DNA from: UBA3937 sp050951585
Lineage (GTDB): Bacteria; Bacillota; Peptococcia; DRI-13; DTU073
DNA: 64,000 bases
Direction: 5' to 3'
NCBI GenBank assembly: GCA_050951585.1
Contig: JBMNJI010000007.1
Span: 248,001 to 312,000, forward strand
Shown piece by piece: positions 51,945-61,060 of this stretch. Below the pieces are notes generated by a model. The model searched no databases and had not been told where the DNA came from. It worked only from the letters and a program-made list of their open reading frames with translations. Each line of letters begins with the position of its first letter. Within the stretch, counting starts at the first letter, position 1. A program made the position numbers and the translations under genes.

Positions 51945-53048
51945 ATGAAAACGAAAGCGAAACTTGTTGTTGGCCTCGTCCTTGTTCTGGCGGCGGTGAT
52001 TGGGTATTTCACCTTCGGCCCGCAACAAAGCCTTGAAGCTGAACTGCTTAATGTACAAACGGGAACTATTACCCAAACCTTTACGGAGGAAGGCCGGGTA
52101 GTAGCCGAGCAGGAAATCCCTATTTTTACGGCAACCGGAGGAAAAATAATTGAGCTGCCGGTCGAGAATGGGCAAAATGTCCAAAAAGGAGACTTACTCC
52201 TCTCCTTTGACACAACAGAGCTAAACCTTCAACTGCGGCAAATTCAGGGCCAATTAAAAAGTATCGAGGGGCAGCGGGATTTAGAATTATCCCAAATTGA
52301 GCTGGATAAAATGAGACAATTGTATGAAATTGGGGCCATTAGCCAAAAAGAATATGAAATGGCCGTTAATACAGTGAATTCCTCCGTCTACACAGGCCAG
52401 ATTGAAGCATTACAGGCCCAAATCGATGCTCTGCAATACAGAATAAACGATAGTATCATTTATGCCCCCGCGAATGGCACGGTAGCCCAACTGCAGGTAA
52501 AAGAAGGAATGTACATCCCGCCCGGAACGCCGTTAATGACCATCTTCCAAAATGATCATTATCTGGTGGAAGTAGATGTTTTAACTGAAGATGCCGTCGA
52601 TATTCAGCCCGGGATGAAAGTACAGTTGATTCAGGACAACCAGAAAGAAGACATCACTTTTGCCGGTCAGGTAAAACAGGTAGCCCCGATGGCTGAAGAA
52701 AAAATGTCCAGCTTAGGACTTACGGAACAACGTCTGAAAGTAACAATTGAGCCCGCCATCCCCGAATACTTGCGCCTGAAACCAGGCTTTGCCCTGGATG
52801 TGGAATTCACACTGAATGAACAGGAAAATGTCCTGGTGGTGCCAAAAAGCGTCCTCTTCCCGTATGAAGAGGGAGAAGCACTTTGGGTGGTAGAGAAGAA
52901 TATCGCCCAAATCCGGCCAGTCAAAACGGGCTTTGAAAATAAGCAGGATATCGTGATTACCGAAGGATTAAAAGCCGGAGACACCGTTTTGCTTGACCCC
53001 CAACTGGAAGGACTGAAAGAAGGATCTAAAATTAATAAGATTAAATAA
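51945..53048 (+). CDS. HlyD/MacA-type efflux adaptor protein
   Basis: 367 residues from ATG at 51945 (GGGGGAC upstream; the longer frame from 51903 adds 14 residues without a ribosome site). A membrane anchor (LVVGLVLVLAAVIGYFTFG) precedes the lipoyl-like barrel-sandwich halves, a coiled-coil hairpin with QLRQIQGQLKSIEGQRDLELSQ, and a beta-barrel domain (VLVVPKSVLFPYEEGEALWVVE). It completes the ABC ATPase-permease-adaptor operon and ends at a strong terminator. Confidence 0.92.
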   Translation: MKTKAKLVVGLVLVLAAVIGYFTFGPQQSLEAELLNVQTGTITQTFTEEGRVVAEQEIPIFTATGGKIIELPVENGQNVQKGDLLLSFDTTELNLQLRQIQGQLKSIEGQRDLELSQIELDKMRQLYEIGAISQKEYEMAVNTVNSSVYTGQIEALQAQIDALQYRINDSIIYAPANGTVAQLQVKEGMYIPPGTPLMTIFQNDHYLVEVDVLTEDAVDIQPGMKVQLIQDNQKEDITFAGQVKQVAPMAEEKMSSLGLTEQRLKVTIEPAIPEYLRLKPGFALDVEFTLNEQENVLVVPKSVLFPYEEGEALWVVEKNIAQIRPVKTGFENKQDIVITEGLKAGDTVLLDPQLEGLKEGSKINKIK

Positions 53049-53068
53049 TAATTCCTCAAACCGATATG

Positions 53069-53114
53069 AAAAAAAAGAGAGGCAATGCCGCAATGGTATG
53101 GCCTCTCTTTTTTA
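53069..53114. terminator. terminator after the export operon
   Basis: AAAAAAGAGAGGC pairs with GCCTCTCTTTTTT, with A/T runs on both sides, between the export operon and the convergent ilvD. Confidence 0.85.
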
Positions 53115-53146
53115 GTCTCACAAAGAATAAGGTAATTGTTATCTTA

Positions 53147-54820
53147 TTAATAACGCGGTTTTACGACAGCACCCGTACTCGCTGAGGTAACCAAAGAGGC
53201 ATAACGAGCTAAATACGAACTGCCACCGACCTTCGGCGCAGGCTTTTGCCATGCCGCCAAACGTTTTTGTATTTCCTCGTCACTCAGCTTCACATTTAAG
53301 GTCCGACCGGGCATGTCAATCTGAATAATATCTCCCTCATGAATAATGGCGATCGGCCCTTTTTCGGCTGCTTCCGGCGAAATATGCCCAATTGCTGCTC
53401 CTCTGGTGCCACCGGAAAACCGGCCATCGGTAATCAAAGCGACATCTTTGTCTAAACCCATGCCGCCTAAAGCTGCCGTAGGACTAAGCATTTCCCTCAT
53501 CCCGGGTCCGCCCTTCGGTCCTTCGTAACGAATCACGATAACATCGCCTTTCTTGATTTTTCCGCCCATGATGGCGTCAAAGGCTTCTTCTTCGGATTCA
53601 AATACCCGCGCCGGGCCTTCATGCACTAACATTTCCGGTACCACTGCGGATTGTTTGACAACCGCCCCGTCCGGCGCAATATTCCCGCGCAGAATGGCAA
53701 TACCGCCTTCCTTTAGATATGGCTTATCCAACGGATGAATCACCGAATCATCGAGTACTTCGGCGTTCGCAATATTTTCTGTTAAAGTCTTCCCGGTAAC
53801 GGTAATCTGTCCACCCGCCAACAGTTTAGCCTGATCCAACTGCCGCAACACTGCGGAGATTCCGCCTGCCTGATACAAATCAACTAAATAATGCTGGCCG
53901 GCAGGACTTAGCTTGGTGATATTGGGCACCTTGCTACTGATCTCATCAAATGTTTCCAGGGATAATTCCACACCAGCCTCATAAGCAATGGCCAGAAGAT
54001 GCAGGACCGTATTGGTGGAACCGCCAATGGCCATATCCAGGGTAATGGCATTGCGAAAGGCCGGCAGGGTCAAAATATCCCGCGGCAGAATATTTCTCTT
54101 CACCATCTCCATCACTTGCTGCCCAGCCCTTTTCGCTAAAGCCAGCCGCTGACCGTAAGGGGCCGGGATCGTGCCGTTCCCCGGTAGACCAATCCCCAAA
54201 GCCTCGACCAGACAGTTCATGGTATTGGCGGTAAATAGCCCGGCACAACTGCCGCAGGTGGGACAAGCGCTTTGTTCAAGCTCGGTCAGGGTTGCTTCAG
54301 AAATTTTCCCTTGGGCACAGGACCCTACCGCCTCAAAAGCCCCTTTGATTAAATCGGTTCTCTCGCCCCGGTGATTCCCCGGCAACATGGGTCCACCCCC
54401 GACGTAAACCGACGGAACATTCAGGCGGACAGCCGCCATCAGCATCCCCGGCACAATCTTATCACAATTGCCGATTAAGACCATCGCATCAAACTTGTGA
54501 CCAACCATCATGGCCTCAATCGAATCGGCAATTAATTCCCGGCTGGCTAGGGGATACTTCATTCCACTGTGGTTCATGGCAATCCCGTCACAAATACCTA
54601 TCACCGGGAATTCGATCGGTGTGCCCCCGGCCGAGGCAACTCCTAATTTTACTGCCTGCGCTACTTTATCTAAATGAAAATGCCCGGGGATAATCTCATT
54701 ATGTGCACTAACTACCGCCACTAATGGCTTTTGCAAATCATCCTCCGTATACCCCATCGCATGGAAAAGGGAGCGATGCGGTGCACGAGCTATCCCTTTT
54801 GTGACCTCTTGACTATTCAT
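53147..54820 (-). CDS. ilvD: dihydroxy-acid dehydratase
   Basis: Iron-sulfur lyase of isoleucine/valine biosynthesis. 557 residues, family length, with the cluster and magnesium ligands in IGNCDKIVPGM, CPTCGSCAGLFTANTMNCL and the C-terminal ALITDGRFSGGTRGAAIGHISPEAA block. GGAGG precedes the ATG. It stands alone rather than in an ilv-leu operon, but ilvE lies 5 kb away on the same strand. The 240 bases upstream hold an AT-rich region without a T-box motif I can see. Confidence 0.97.
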   Translation of the reverse strand: MNSQEVTKGIARAPHRSLFHAMGYTEDDLQKPLVAVVSAHNEIIPGHFHLDKVAQAVKLGVASAGGTPIEFPVIGICDGIAMNHSGMKYPLASRELIADSIEAMMVGHKFDAMVLIGNCDKIVPGMLMAAVRLNVPSVYVGGGPMLPGNHRGERTDLIKGAFEAVGSCAQGKISEATLTELEQSACPTCGSCAGLFTANTMNCLVEALGIGLPGNGTIPAPYGQRLALAKRAGQQVMEMVKRNILPRDILTLPAFRNAITLDMAIGGSTNTVLHLLAIAYEAGVELSLETFDEISSKVPNITKLSPAGQHYLVDLYQAGGISAVLRQLDQAKLLAGGQITVTGKTLTENIANAEVLDDSVIHPLDKPYLKEGGIAILRGNIAPDGAVVKQSAVVPEMLVHEGPARVFESEEEAFDAIMGGKIKKGDVIVIRYEGPKGGPGMREMLSPTAALGGMGLDKDVALITDGRFSGGTRGAAIGHISPEAAEKGPIAIIHEGDIIQIDMPGRTLNVKLSDEEIQKRLAAWQKPAPKVGGSSYLARYASLVTSASTGAVVKPRY

Positions 54821-54992
54821 ATTTTCCGTACCTCCTCAATAATTCAAACTCCCCCAAGAGCTTCAATTTATTAGAATACAACAACTAAATAATTAATATA
54901 CACATTCTATTGTATACGATCAAATGTACTGTAACAACCACTAAATATTTCTGTTGTTCTATTACAAAGATTAATACATGGTATGCCTATTA

Positions 54993-55032
54993 CAAGAGGA
55001 ATCCCGCAATTACTTGCAGGATTCCTCTTGGG
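54993..55032. terminator. hairpin downstream of the stalk-domain/93-residue gene
   Basis: CAAGAGGAATCC-GCAATTACTTGC-GGATTCCTCTTG: a near-perfect 12-base stem with inner GCAA/TTGC pairing. The T run is weak on both sides. It is in the 240-base gap between that gene and ilvD. Confidence 0.55.
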
Positions 55033-55060
55033 TAGATATTTTATCGAGTATTTTAGTAAA

Positions 55061-55342
55061 TTACTGTTCCAATAAGAGCTTGCCTACCTCAGGGCAAATA
55101 AGACAATATGAAACGCTTTCCTGATTGATCTGTCCTCCTAAAATAACATGATCTTTAAACCCGTAACTAGTTAAGGAAACACTGGTATTATCCTTAAACG
55201 TAATCTTGATATTATTGCCCGCAAGCATCATAATGTGCACTCCAAGATAAGTCGGACTTGTGTTTATTTGACTGATTATCTGTTTAATCTCATCCTGATT
55301 AAATGTTTTTAATTTTTCATCCCTCAAGCTGTACAACTCCAT
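55061..55342 (-). CDS. 93-residue protein of unknown function, possibly the C-terminal part of the stalk-domain gene
   Basis: The frame starts ATG at 55342 inside the last codons of the stalk-domain gene, overlapping by 19 bases right after a run of six A. It has no separate ribosome site. The product (MELYSLRDEKLKTFNQDE..., HIMMLAGNNIKITFKDNTSVSLTSYGFKDHVILGG) is a plausible beta-rich end of the same polypeptide. Either it is translationally coupled, or the A6 run has lost or gained one base. Function unknown. Confidence 0.55.
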   Translation of the reverse strand: MELYSLRDEKLKTFNQDEIKQIISQINTSPTYLGVHIMMLAGNNIKITFKDNTSVSLTSYGFKDHVILGGQINQESVSYCLICPEVGKLLLEQ

Positions 55343-56551
55343 TTTTTGTACTGAGTCAGCAGCGAGTCGCCTTGCCCATTGCGGTCGAGCGAAGGTCCGA
55401 CCTCTTCCTGATTCGGCAACATATCTCCTTGTATGACTTTAACGAATTTCGCGCCGCCCTGAACAGGATAAGACTCATTTACTCCCCCTGCAAAAACAAT
55501 TTCCACAACGTCACCTTGGGCAAGCTCATTACCGGTTATTCTTGTGCCGTTCCCTTCCCTAAACACAACCGTATCAGCAGTAATTTTTACAATAGCCTTA
55601 TCATATCCGGTATCACTTTCTGTTTTCCCTTCAACTCGAATTGATTTTACCTTATTTGCCTCATCCTTTGATATTTCGGTAATTGCTCCCCGAATACCAA
55701 TTACTTCTTTTTTCATTTCCTCTTCATAATTGCTGCTTCCGCCCATAATAATGCTGACTAACCGGCTTGTTTCATCCCACGCAACCGTAGCTCCTAAGTT
55801 TTCCGAAGCAAAGCGGGCGGGAATATATGTATAATTATCTTTGATTTGCGCCGGTACATCCAATTGGACCGTTTCTTCGGTTGCTATCTCATTATAATTG
55901 TAGATAATCTGCACCGCTTTTTGCCCGATATGAAAAATCAACTTTTTCTCCGCTGTCACCACTTCCGCCTTTTGTGCTTGGGCATCCCAATTTACCACTG
56001 CCCCAAGCTTTTCCATCACCCCGCGCAACGGAATTAGAGTACGGCCGTTTTCAATAAACGGAGCCGCTTCCATGGCGATATCTTCGTTATTCACCCGGAT
56101 CCGGATATTGGAACTGCTGCCCGTACCAGCTGTTTCCATATCAGAAGATACCGGTGTGTCCGGTGCAACTAAGTCCGCTGCATCTAATAGTACCGCCTGT
56201 TGTCCTTCCACAACCCTGATTAAATCCTGCCCGAATATCTCATACAAATACTGCGCATTTGCTTCACTAAAAGGGGTGATCCCAATCTCAATATAACTAT
56301 CTCTTGGTCCGGTATGTGTTACCTTAAAACCCCGCTGTGCAACTTCCGCGGCGTGACTACTGAATAAATACTGATCGATCTCTTGTTGCTTTTGGATTAA
56401 GGTAATTGTTGCTGTCAGCCTGCATAGGACGTTCCGTCAGTAAACCTGCTTCATTGGGTGTTAACGGATATGCAGATGCCATGCCTGCTGAACTAGCGAC
56501 AATGCAAAGCCCGATTGCACAGGTTTGCATAAACTTTGAACCAAATGTCAT
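55324..56551 (-). pseudogene. copper-amine-oxidase N-terminal (stalk) domain protein with a frameshift
   Basis: Two minus-strand frames form one secreted protein. The first half starts at ATG 56551 (AAGGGAGG upstream) with a signal peptide (MQTCAIGLCIVASSAGMASA) and runs to about 56407. The second frame continues as TATITLIQKQQEIDQYLFSSHAAEVA..., then YIEIGITPFSEANAQYLYEIFGQDLIRVVEG. Two Cu_amine_oxidN1 units follow (FIENGRTLIPLRGVMEKLGAVVNWD and YTYIPARFASENLGATVAWDE). The shift lies between 56407 and 56438. Stalk domains sit on many Clostridia envelope proteins; catalytic role not implied. Confidence 0.78.
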
Positions 56552-56569
56552 TTTTTCTTCCTCCCTTAT

Positions 56570-57421
56570 TTACATCTTATCTCTTACATTATTTACAGAC
56601 GGTATGGATGTAAATAAGTTCCCCCCGTTTTCTAACAACGCCCGATCATCAGCAAACACCGCACCGCTGGCTTGCGCAAACCTATTAAGCAATTGAGGTA
56701 CGCTTAAGAGGCTTTTTTCCTCCTGCGCAATATCAAGAACAATTCTTCCCTGATGCATCATAATTAACCGATTGCCATAGGAAAGAGCCTGCTCCAGGTT
56801 ATGGGTAATCATCAGCGTCGTCAGACTTTTGGCTTTCACGAGGCATGCCGTAGTCTCCATGATTTGTTGCGCTGCCTGAGGATCTAAAGCGGCCGTATGC
56901 TCATCAAGAAGCAAAAGCTTCGGTAACGCCAAGGTGGCCATCACCAGGGCCAGGGCCTGCCGTTGTCCCCCGGATAAGGTTCCTACCGGAGTTTGTAAAC
57001 GTTTTTCTAAGCCTAAGCCCGTTTCCGCCAAGACCTCCTGAAAATATTTGCGGCGATTTCCGGTCACCGCCAAGCCCAGACCCCGCTTTTTCCCCCGTAA
57101 ATAAGCAAGGGCCAGATTCTCTTCAATGGTCATTTCGGCTGCCGTTCCGGAAAGGGGATTCTGAGCAATCTTCCCTAAATCGGCGGCTCTTAGATGTTCG
57201 GGACAAGCCGTCACATCCCGGCCTGCGATGAAAATGCTGCCCTCGTCCACCATTTCCTCTCCGCTAATTACCTTGAGCAAAGTGGACTTGCCCGCTCCGT
57301 TACTGCCAATAACCGTGATAAAGTCGCCGGGCCGGATGTGTAAATTAATATTTTGCAGTGCACATACTTCATTGGGAGTATCCGGGAAGAACACCTTAAA
57401 GACGTTACTTAATCTAATCAT
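56570..57421 (-). CDS. ABC transporter ATP-binding protein of the TrpXYZ-like system
   Basis: 283 residues from ATG at 57421, which overlaps the permease stop by 8 bases. Walker A IGSNGAGKSTLLKVISG, Q loop KIAQNPLSGTAAEMTIEEN, signature GTLSGGQRQALALVMATL and Walker B LLLLDEHTAALDP are clear; in Walker B the common Pro after Glu is replaced by His, as in this subfamily. It follows the substrate-binding and permease genes and should energise uptake of the same substrate, probably tryptophan or a related aromatic compound (see leader). Confidence 0.9.
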   Translation of the reverse strand: MIRLSNVFKVFFPDTPNEVCALQNINLHIRPGDFITVIGSNGAGKSTLLKVISGEEMVDEGSIFIAGRDVTACPEHLRAADLGKIAQNPLSGTAAEMTIEENLALAYLRGKKRGLGLAVTGNRRKYFQEVLAETGLGLEKRLQTPVGTLSGGQRQALALVMATLALPKLLLLDEHTAALDPQAAQQIMETTACLVKAKSLTTLMITHNLEQALSYGNRLIMMHQGRIVLDIAQEEKSLLSVPQLLNRFAQASGAVFADDRALLENGGNLFTSIPSVNNVRDKM

Positions 57422-58394
57422 GTTGTTCCACCCCCGTTCTGAGCGGGGCCACGCTATAATGGTCATCCTGCGTCTTTTCGCCCACAAAGCCTGTTTTCTT
57501 TGTTTTCTTTTTCCCGACCTGAAGTTTCGGGATCGTCAAGGCCAAGAGCACTAAAATCGCCGTAACCATTTTAAAGTCCTCCGCTGGCAGGTTTAACCTT
57601 AACCCCAGCGCCAACAAGGCCCGATAAAGAATAGAGCCCAAAATAACCCCGGTCAAAAGCCAACTGAGGCTTTTCCTGCCAAAAAGCATCTGCCCCAAAA
57701 TTACCGAAGCAATGGCGGCAACCAATACACCAATGCCCATCCCTACATCGGCAAAACCCTGCATTTGACACGCTAAAGCCCCTGATAAACCAACTAAGAA
57801 ATTTGCCAATACCAAAGTCAGCATTTTGGTGTGGTTTACGTCTACCCCTAAAGCGGCTAACATTTTCTCATTATTCCCGGCAGCCCGAATTGTCAAGCCC
57901 ATGTCTGTCCTCAAAAACCAGCCTAATAACAGGCGGGCTGCGATAACCATCACCAACAGGATGACAATTGCCGCCACCTGAGTTGCCAGATACGAAAGGG
58001 TTCCATCCGCTATTCCGCAAAGCGAAAGCACCCGCGTATAGAAATCTTCATAACTTAAAAGCGAGGTATTGGGGCGCCCCATGGAACGGAGCATCACCGT
58101 GTAAACGGCACTGGTCGTTAAAATACCGGCTAAAATGTTGTTCACCTTTAACTTAGTATGCATCAATCCCGTTGCCGCCCCGGCAAGAGCCCCGGCTGCT
58201 GCCCCAAGCAATACGGCAAACAAAGGATCCCAACCGTCCGCCACTGCTTTAGCCGTGATGGCTGCCCCCAAAGGAAAGGTTCCTTCGACCGTTAAATCCG
58301 GGAAACCTAATAAACAGAAGGTTAGCAATACTCCCAGGGCCATAAAGCCATAGATTAATCCCTGTTGTAAACCACTGATCAGCACGTTTTCCAT
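57414..58394 (-). CDS. ABC transporter permease of the TrpXYZ-like system
   Basis: 326 residues with about nine hydrophobic segments, of the BPD_transp_2 branch that includes branched-chain and TrpY-like permeases. Landmarks are LIYGFMALGVLLTFCLLGFPDLTVEGTFPLGAAI near the start, TDMGLTIRAAGNNEKMLAALGVDVNHTKMLTLVLAN in the cytoplasmic loop, and VGMGIGVLVAAIASVILGQ. The C-terminal 30 residues are a basic tail. It lies between the substrate-binding protein (126-base gap) and the overlapping ATPase. Confidence 0.9.
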   Translation of the reverse strand: MENVLISGLQQGLIYGFMALGVLLTFCLLGFPDLTVEGTFPLGAAITAKAVADGWDPLFAVLLGAAAGALAGAATGLMHTKLKVNNILAGILTTSAVYTVMLRSMGRPNTSLLSYEDFYTRVLSLCGIADGTLSYLATQVAAIVILLVMVIAARLLLGWFLRTDMGLTIRAAGNNEKMLAALGVDVNHTKMLTLVLANFLVGLSGALACQMQGFADVGMGIGVLVAAIASVILGQMLFGRKSLSWLLTGVILGSILYRALLALGLRLNLPAEDFKMVTAILVLLALTIPKLQVGKKKTKKTGFVGEKTQDDHYSVAPLRTGVEQHD

Positions 58395-58520
58395 GAGCTT
58401 CTCACCCTTCTTTCTTACTCAAATACCCTTTTGCGATCCGAAGGCCCTTTTTTTCGCTAATACTCTCTTCCAATCTTGTTGATTACTTGTTGCCTTCCTT
58501 ACTATTTATCTTCCTTCCTA

Positions 58521-59555
58521 TTACTTGTAAATCCCTTGCTCTATGACCTCATCAGCCCGTTCCAGCACCGCTTGCGGTATGGTTATGCCGTATTTTTCGG
58601 CGGCTCCCTGATTGATTAACAAGGTCCGCTTCCGAATCTCTTCGGGCACGATCGTCCCTGCCTCTTCGCCGCGGAGTATCCTGGCTACCAAAACCGCTCC
58701 TTGCCTTCCACAATCGTATTCATCATTACCTAATGTGGCTAAGGCCCCTTTTTTCACTGATTCAGTATCGCCGGTATAGAGCGGTAAATCCTGCTCCTGA
58801 CATACTCTGATTAAAGCATCCACTGCCGACATGACCGTATTATCCTGTGGCATAAATACCGCATCAACCCTGCCTGCCAATGACTGCGCTACCAGCTGTA
58901 CCTCATTGCTGCTCGCCGCGGTAGCTTCGACGATTTCCATTTTCCCCTGTAAATATGTTTTAATCCTTTGCACATTGCTGACGGAGTTTGCTTCCCCCGC
59001 ATTATAGATAATCCCCAGCCGGCGCGCCGAAGGTTGAATTTCCCGGATCAAGTCCATTTGCTGTTCCACCGGGTCAGCACTATACACCCCGGTGATATTT
59101 GTGCCGGTGGCCTGGCCGATTTCCCGCATCAACCCGGCCCCTACCCCATCAGACACCGCAATAAAAACAACCGGAATCCCGCTGCCCTTGGTGGCCTGTG
59201 CCGCCGCCTGCGAACTGGGAGTTGTGATGGCTAAAATAACATCAACCTTGTCCGCCGTAAATTTATCCGCGATTGTCTTGGCTAAATTGGGGTCGCCTTG
59301 CGAATTCTTAATATCAAAGGAAACGTTTTTTCCTTCCACGAATCCCTCTTCCTTCATTTGGGCCAAAAAACCCGCCTGGTCCAAATCTAAAGCCGGATGC
59401 GCCACGAACTGGGTAACTCCAACTTTATAAACCTTATCCCCTGCCGCGTCATTTGAACTCCCAGTCTTCTGGGGCCCATTACTACACCCGGTCACCATGA
59501 AGCTTAATAATAAACCTGCCAATATTACTTTTTTCCCGAATATTTTTCTCACCAT
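58521..59555 (-). CDS. TrpX-like ABC transporter substrate-binding lipoprotein
   Basis: 344 residues from ATG at 59555 with GGAGGAGAAG upstream. The signal ends in lipobox FMVTGC. A PF04392-type two-domain periplasmic-binding fold follows: VTQFVAHPALDLDQAGFLAQMKEEGF, FDIKNSQGDPNLAKTIADKFTADKVDVILAITTPSSQAAAQATKG, PVVFIAVSDGVGAGLM, LGIIYNAGEANSVSNVQRIK, and LATLGNDEYDCGRQGA. This family includes TrpX of TrpXYZ. Tryptophan as substrate is inferred from the TRAP-like leader, not from binding residues. It is first gene of the three-gene operon. Confidence 0.9.
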   Translation of the reverse strand: MVRKIFGKKVILAGLLLSFMVTGCSNGPQKTGSSNDAAGDKVYKVGVTQFVAHPALDLDQAGFLAQMKEEGFVEGKNVSFDIKNSQGDPNLAKTIADKFTADKVDVILAITTPSSQAAAQATKGSGIPVVFIAVSDGVGAGLMREIGQATGTNITGVYSADPVEQQMDLIREIQPSARRLGIIYNAGEANSVSNVQRIKTYLQGKMEIVEATAASSNEVQLVAQSLAGRVDAVFMPQDNTVMSAVDALIRVCQEQDLPLYTGDTESVKKGALATLGNDEYDCGRQGAVLVARILRGEEAGTIVPEEIRKRTLLINQGAAEKYGITIPQAVLERADEVIEQGIYK

Positions 59556-59648
59556 TTTCTTCTCCTCCTTATTTTTCTTACTCTTTGTCCCGTCAGCCAG
59601 TGAAAAAATGCAGTTACACCGGCCTCCTTTCTTTTTTTGAGGAGAATA

Positions 59649-59678
59649 CAAAAAACCGGTACTCAAATGAGTACCGGT
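59649..59678 (-). terminator. leader (attenuator) terminator upstream of the TrpX-like gene
   Basis: On the minus strand ACCGGTACTCA-TT-TGAGTACCGGT followed by TTTTTG: a perfect 11-bp stem and U run, about 95 bases ahead of the first gene and about 105 bases downstream of its promoter. Its 5' arm (59667-59677) can instead pair with 59697-59705 to form an antiterminator. Confidence 0.9.
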
Positions 59679-59690
59679 GTCAAAAGACAA

Positions 59691-59748
59691 CTCTTTCCGG
59701 CTCATCTCAGCTCATCTCTCCTCAACTTTTCTCATCTCAACTCATCTC
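59691..59748 (-). promoter_or_regulatory. putative TRAP (MtrB) RNA-binding site: GAG triplet array
   Basis: Minus-strand GAG triplets begin at 59748, 59743, 59738, 59733, 59723, 59718, 59713, 59708 and 59703, each 5 bases apart. AAG fills the one missing slot at 59728 and GGA the next slot at 59698; a further GAG is at 59693. Thus ten consecutive slots are NAG, with two-base spacers, which is the spacing TRAP needs. The last GAG is part of the antiterminator stem (59697-59705). TRAP-tryptophan binding would free the terminator arm and stop transcription. Confidence 0.8.
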
Positions 59749-59783
59749 AAAAGAACAACATCCTGTCATGTTATTCTGCTTCT

Positions 59784-59813
59784 ATTGTACAACTGCAGCC
59801 GCACTGTTGTCAA
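59784..59813 (-). promoter_or_regulatory. promoter of the TrpXYZ-like operon
   Basis: Minus-strand -35 TTGACA (59808-59813) and -10 TACAAT (59784-59789), 18-base spacer, 30 bases after the ilvE stop codon. Predicted start near 59777, about 30 bases before the GAG array. Confidence 0.8.
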
Positions 59814-59842
59814 GAAATTCAAAAACAGAAACTTTAAGTTCG

Positions 59843-60895
59843 TTATTTCACTTCGAAGGACCAGCCGAATTTATCCGCAACTTTTCCTAACTGAATATCC
59901 ACTAAATGATCATAAAACGTTCTCGTCATCTGACCGACTTTATTATCATTAATAATATAATCCGTACCCTTATAATGAAGCAGCCCCACCGGCGAAATGA
60001 CCGCGGCCGTACCGGAGCCAAACATTTCGGTCAGCTTGCCTGACTTCAGTCCGTCAAGCACTTCATCAAACGCAATCCGTCTTTCTTCCACCTCTATCCC
60101 CAGTTCCCCGGCCAGTTTAATGACCGAATCCCTGGTAATACCGGGGAGAATTGAACCGGTCAGCATGGGCGTCACCAGTTTCTCGCCGAAAACAAAGAAT
60201 ACGTTCATGGCTCCGACTTCTTCCACATATTTGTGTTCCTTCGCATCAAGCCAAAGGACCTGATAAAATCCTTTTTCCTCTGCCTTCGTCCCCGCGAGTA
60301 AGCTGGCCGCGTAGTTCCCGCCTGTTTTTATATCGCCTACGCCACCAACGGCAGCTCGCACCAATTGATCCTCCACATAAATACTGACGGGATTAAAGCC
60401 GGCTTTAAAATACGGGCCAACCGGTGAAAGAATAATATAGAATAAGTACTCCTTCGCCGGGTTTACGCCTAAAAAGGCTTCCGTGGCAATCATGGTCGGG
60501 CGGATATATAAAGAAGTCCCCGGGGCATCGGGAATCCAGTCCTTTTCCGTCAGTACGAGTTCCTTGACGGCACTTAAAAAAGTCTCTTCCGGCAATTCGG
60601 GCATACATAATTTCCGGGCCGAACGGTTGAGCCGCCGGGCATTTTGTTCCGGTCTGAAGAGCAAAATCCGCCCATCACTTGTTTTATAAGCCTTTAGCCC
60701 TTCAAATATTTCCTGCGAATAATGAAGAACACAGGCGGCCGGATCCATTAAAAAAGGCCTATATTGCTCAATTTTTCCATCATGCCAGCCTTTACCGTGA
60801 CTATACTTAATCGTATACATATGCTTTGTAAACATCCGACCAAATACTAATTTTTCCACGTCTCCATACAATGGTTTCATCTGCGATTCCCCCAT
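59843..60895 (-). CDS. ilvE: branched-chain amino acid aminotransferase
   Basis: PLP enzyme for the last step of leucine, isoleucine and valine synthesis. The 350-residue class IV (BCAT type II) protein shows HYSQEIFEGLKAY, IRPTMIATEAFLGV, the PLP-lysine region KTGGNYAASL (Lys in GDIKTGGNYA), EVGAMNVFFV and FGSGTAAVISPVG. The start could be the first ATG (60895) or ATG at 60880 (after GGGGGAATCGCAG). A single gene; the next promoter follows at once downstream. Confidence 0.96.
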   Translation of the reverse strand: MGESQMKPLYGDVEKLVFGRMFTKHMYTIKYSHGKGWHDGKIEQYRPFLMDPAACVLHYSQEIFEGLKAYKTSDGRILLFRPEQNARRLNRSARKLCMPELPEETFLSAVKELVLTEKDWIPDAPGTSLYIRPTMIATEAFLGVNPAKEYLFYIILSPVGPYFKAGFNPVSIYVEDQLVRAAVGGVGDIKTGGNYAASLLAGTKAEEKGFYQVLWLDAKEHKYVEEVGAMNVFFVFGEKLVTPMLTGSILPGITRDSVIKLAGELGIEVEERRIAFDEVLDGLKSGKLTEMFGSGTAAVISPVGLLHYKGTDYIINDNKVGQMTRTFYDHLVDIQLGKVADKFGWSFEVK

Positions 60896-61060
60896 ATTCT
60901 CCGGTGTTAGCCGTTTAATCTGTATTATAATACCTCGTATAATATTGCCGTGTATTCTAATACTTTTTCGTTATAATATCATTTTACATCAACAATGACT
61001 ATTCTGCCATAGAATCTCAAAAAAATGAATCTGCTTATTTGCGGACGAACCCATTACGGC

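Noticed and set aside
54821..54992. Possible T-box or CodY site upstream of ilvD
   Set aside because: No GGTGG-ACCGCG motif and no AATTTTC-type CodY palindrome in the 170 bases read.
59701..59750. CTCAT-like short repeats resembling a small repeat array
   Set aside because: Not CRISPR or satellite: unit is only 5 bases, transcribed as GAG triplets, and explained by a TRAP binding site with promoter and terminator in register.
60922..60933. Palindrome GTATTATAATAC upstream of ilvE
   Set aside because: AT-only self-complementarity overlapping likely -10 elements; no regulator can be suggested.
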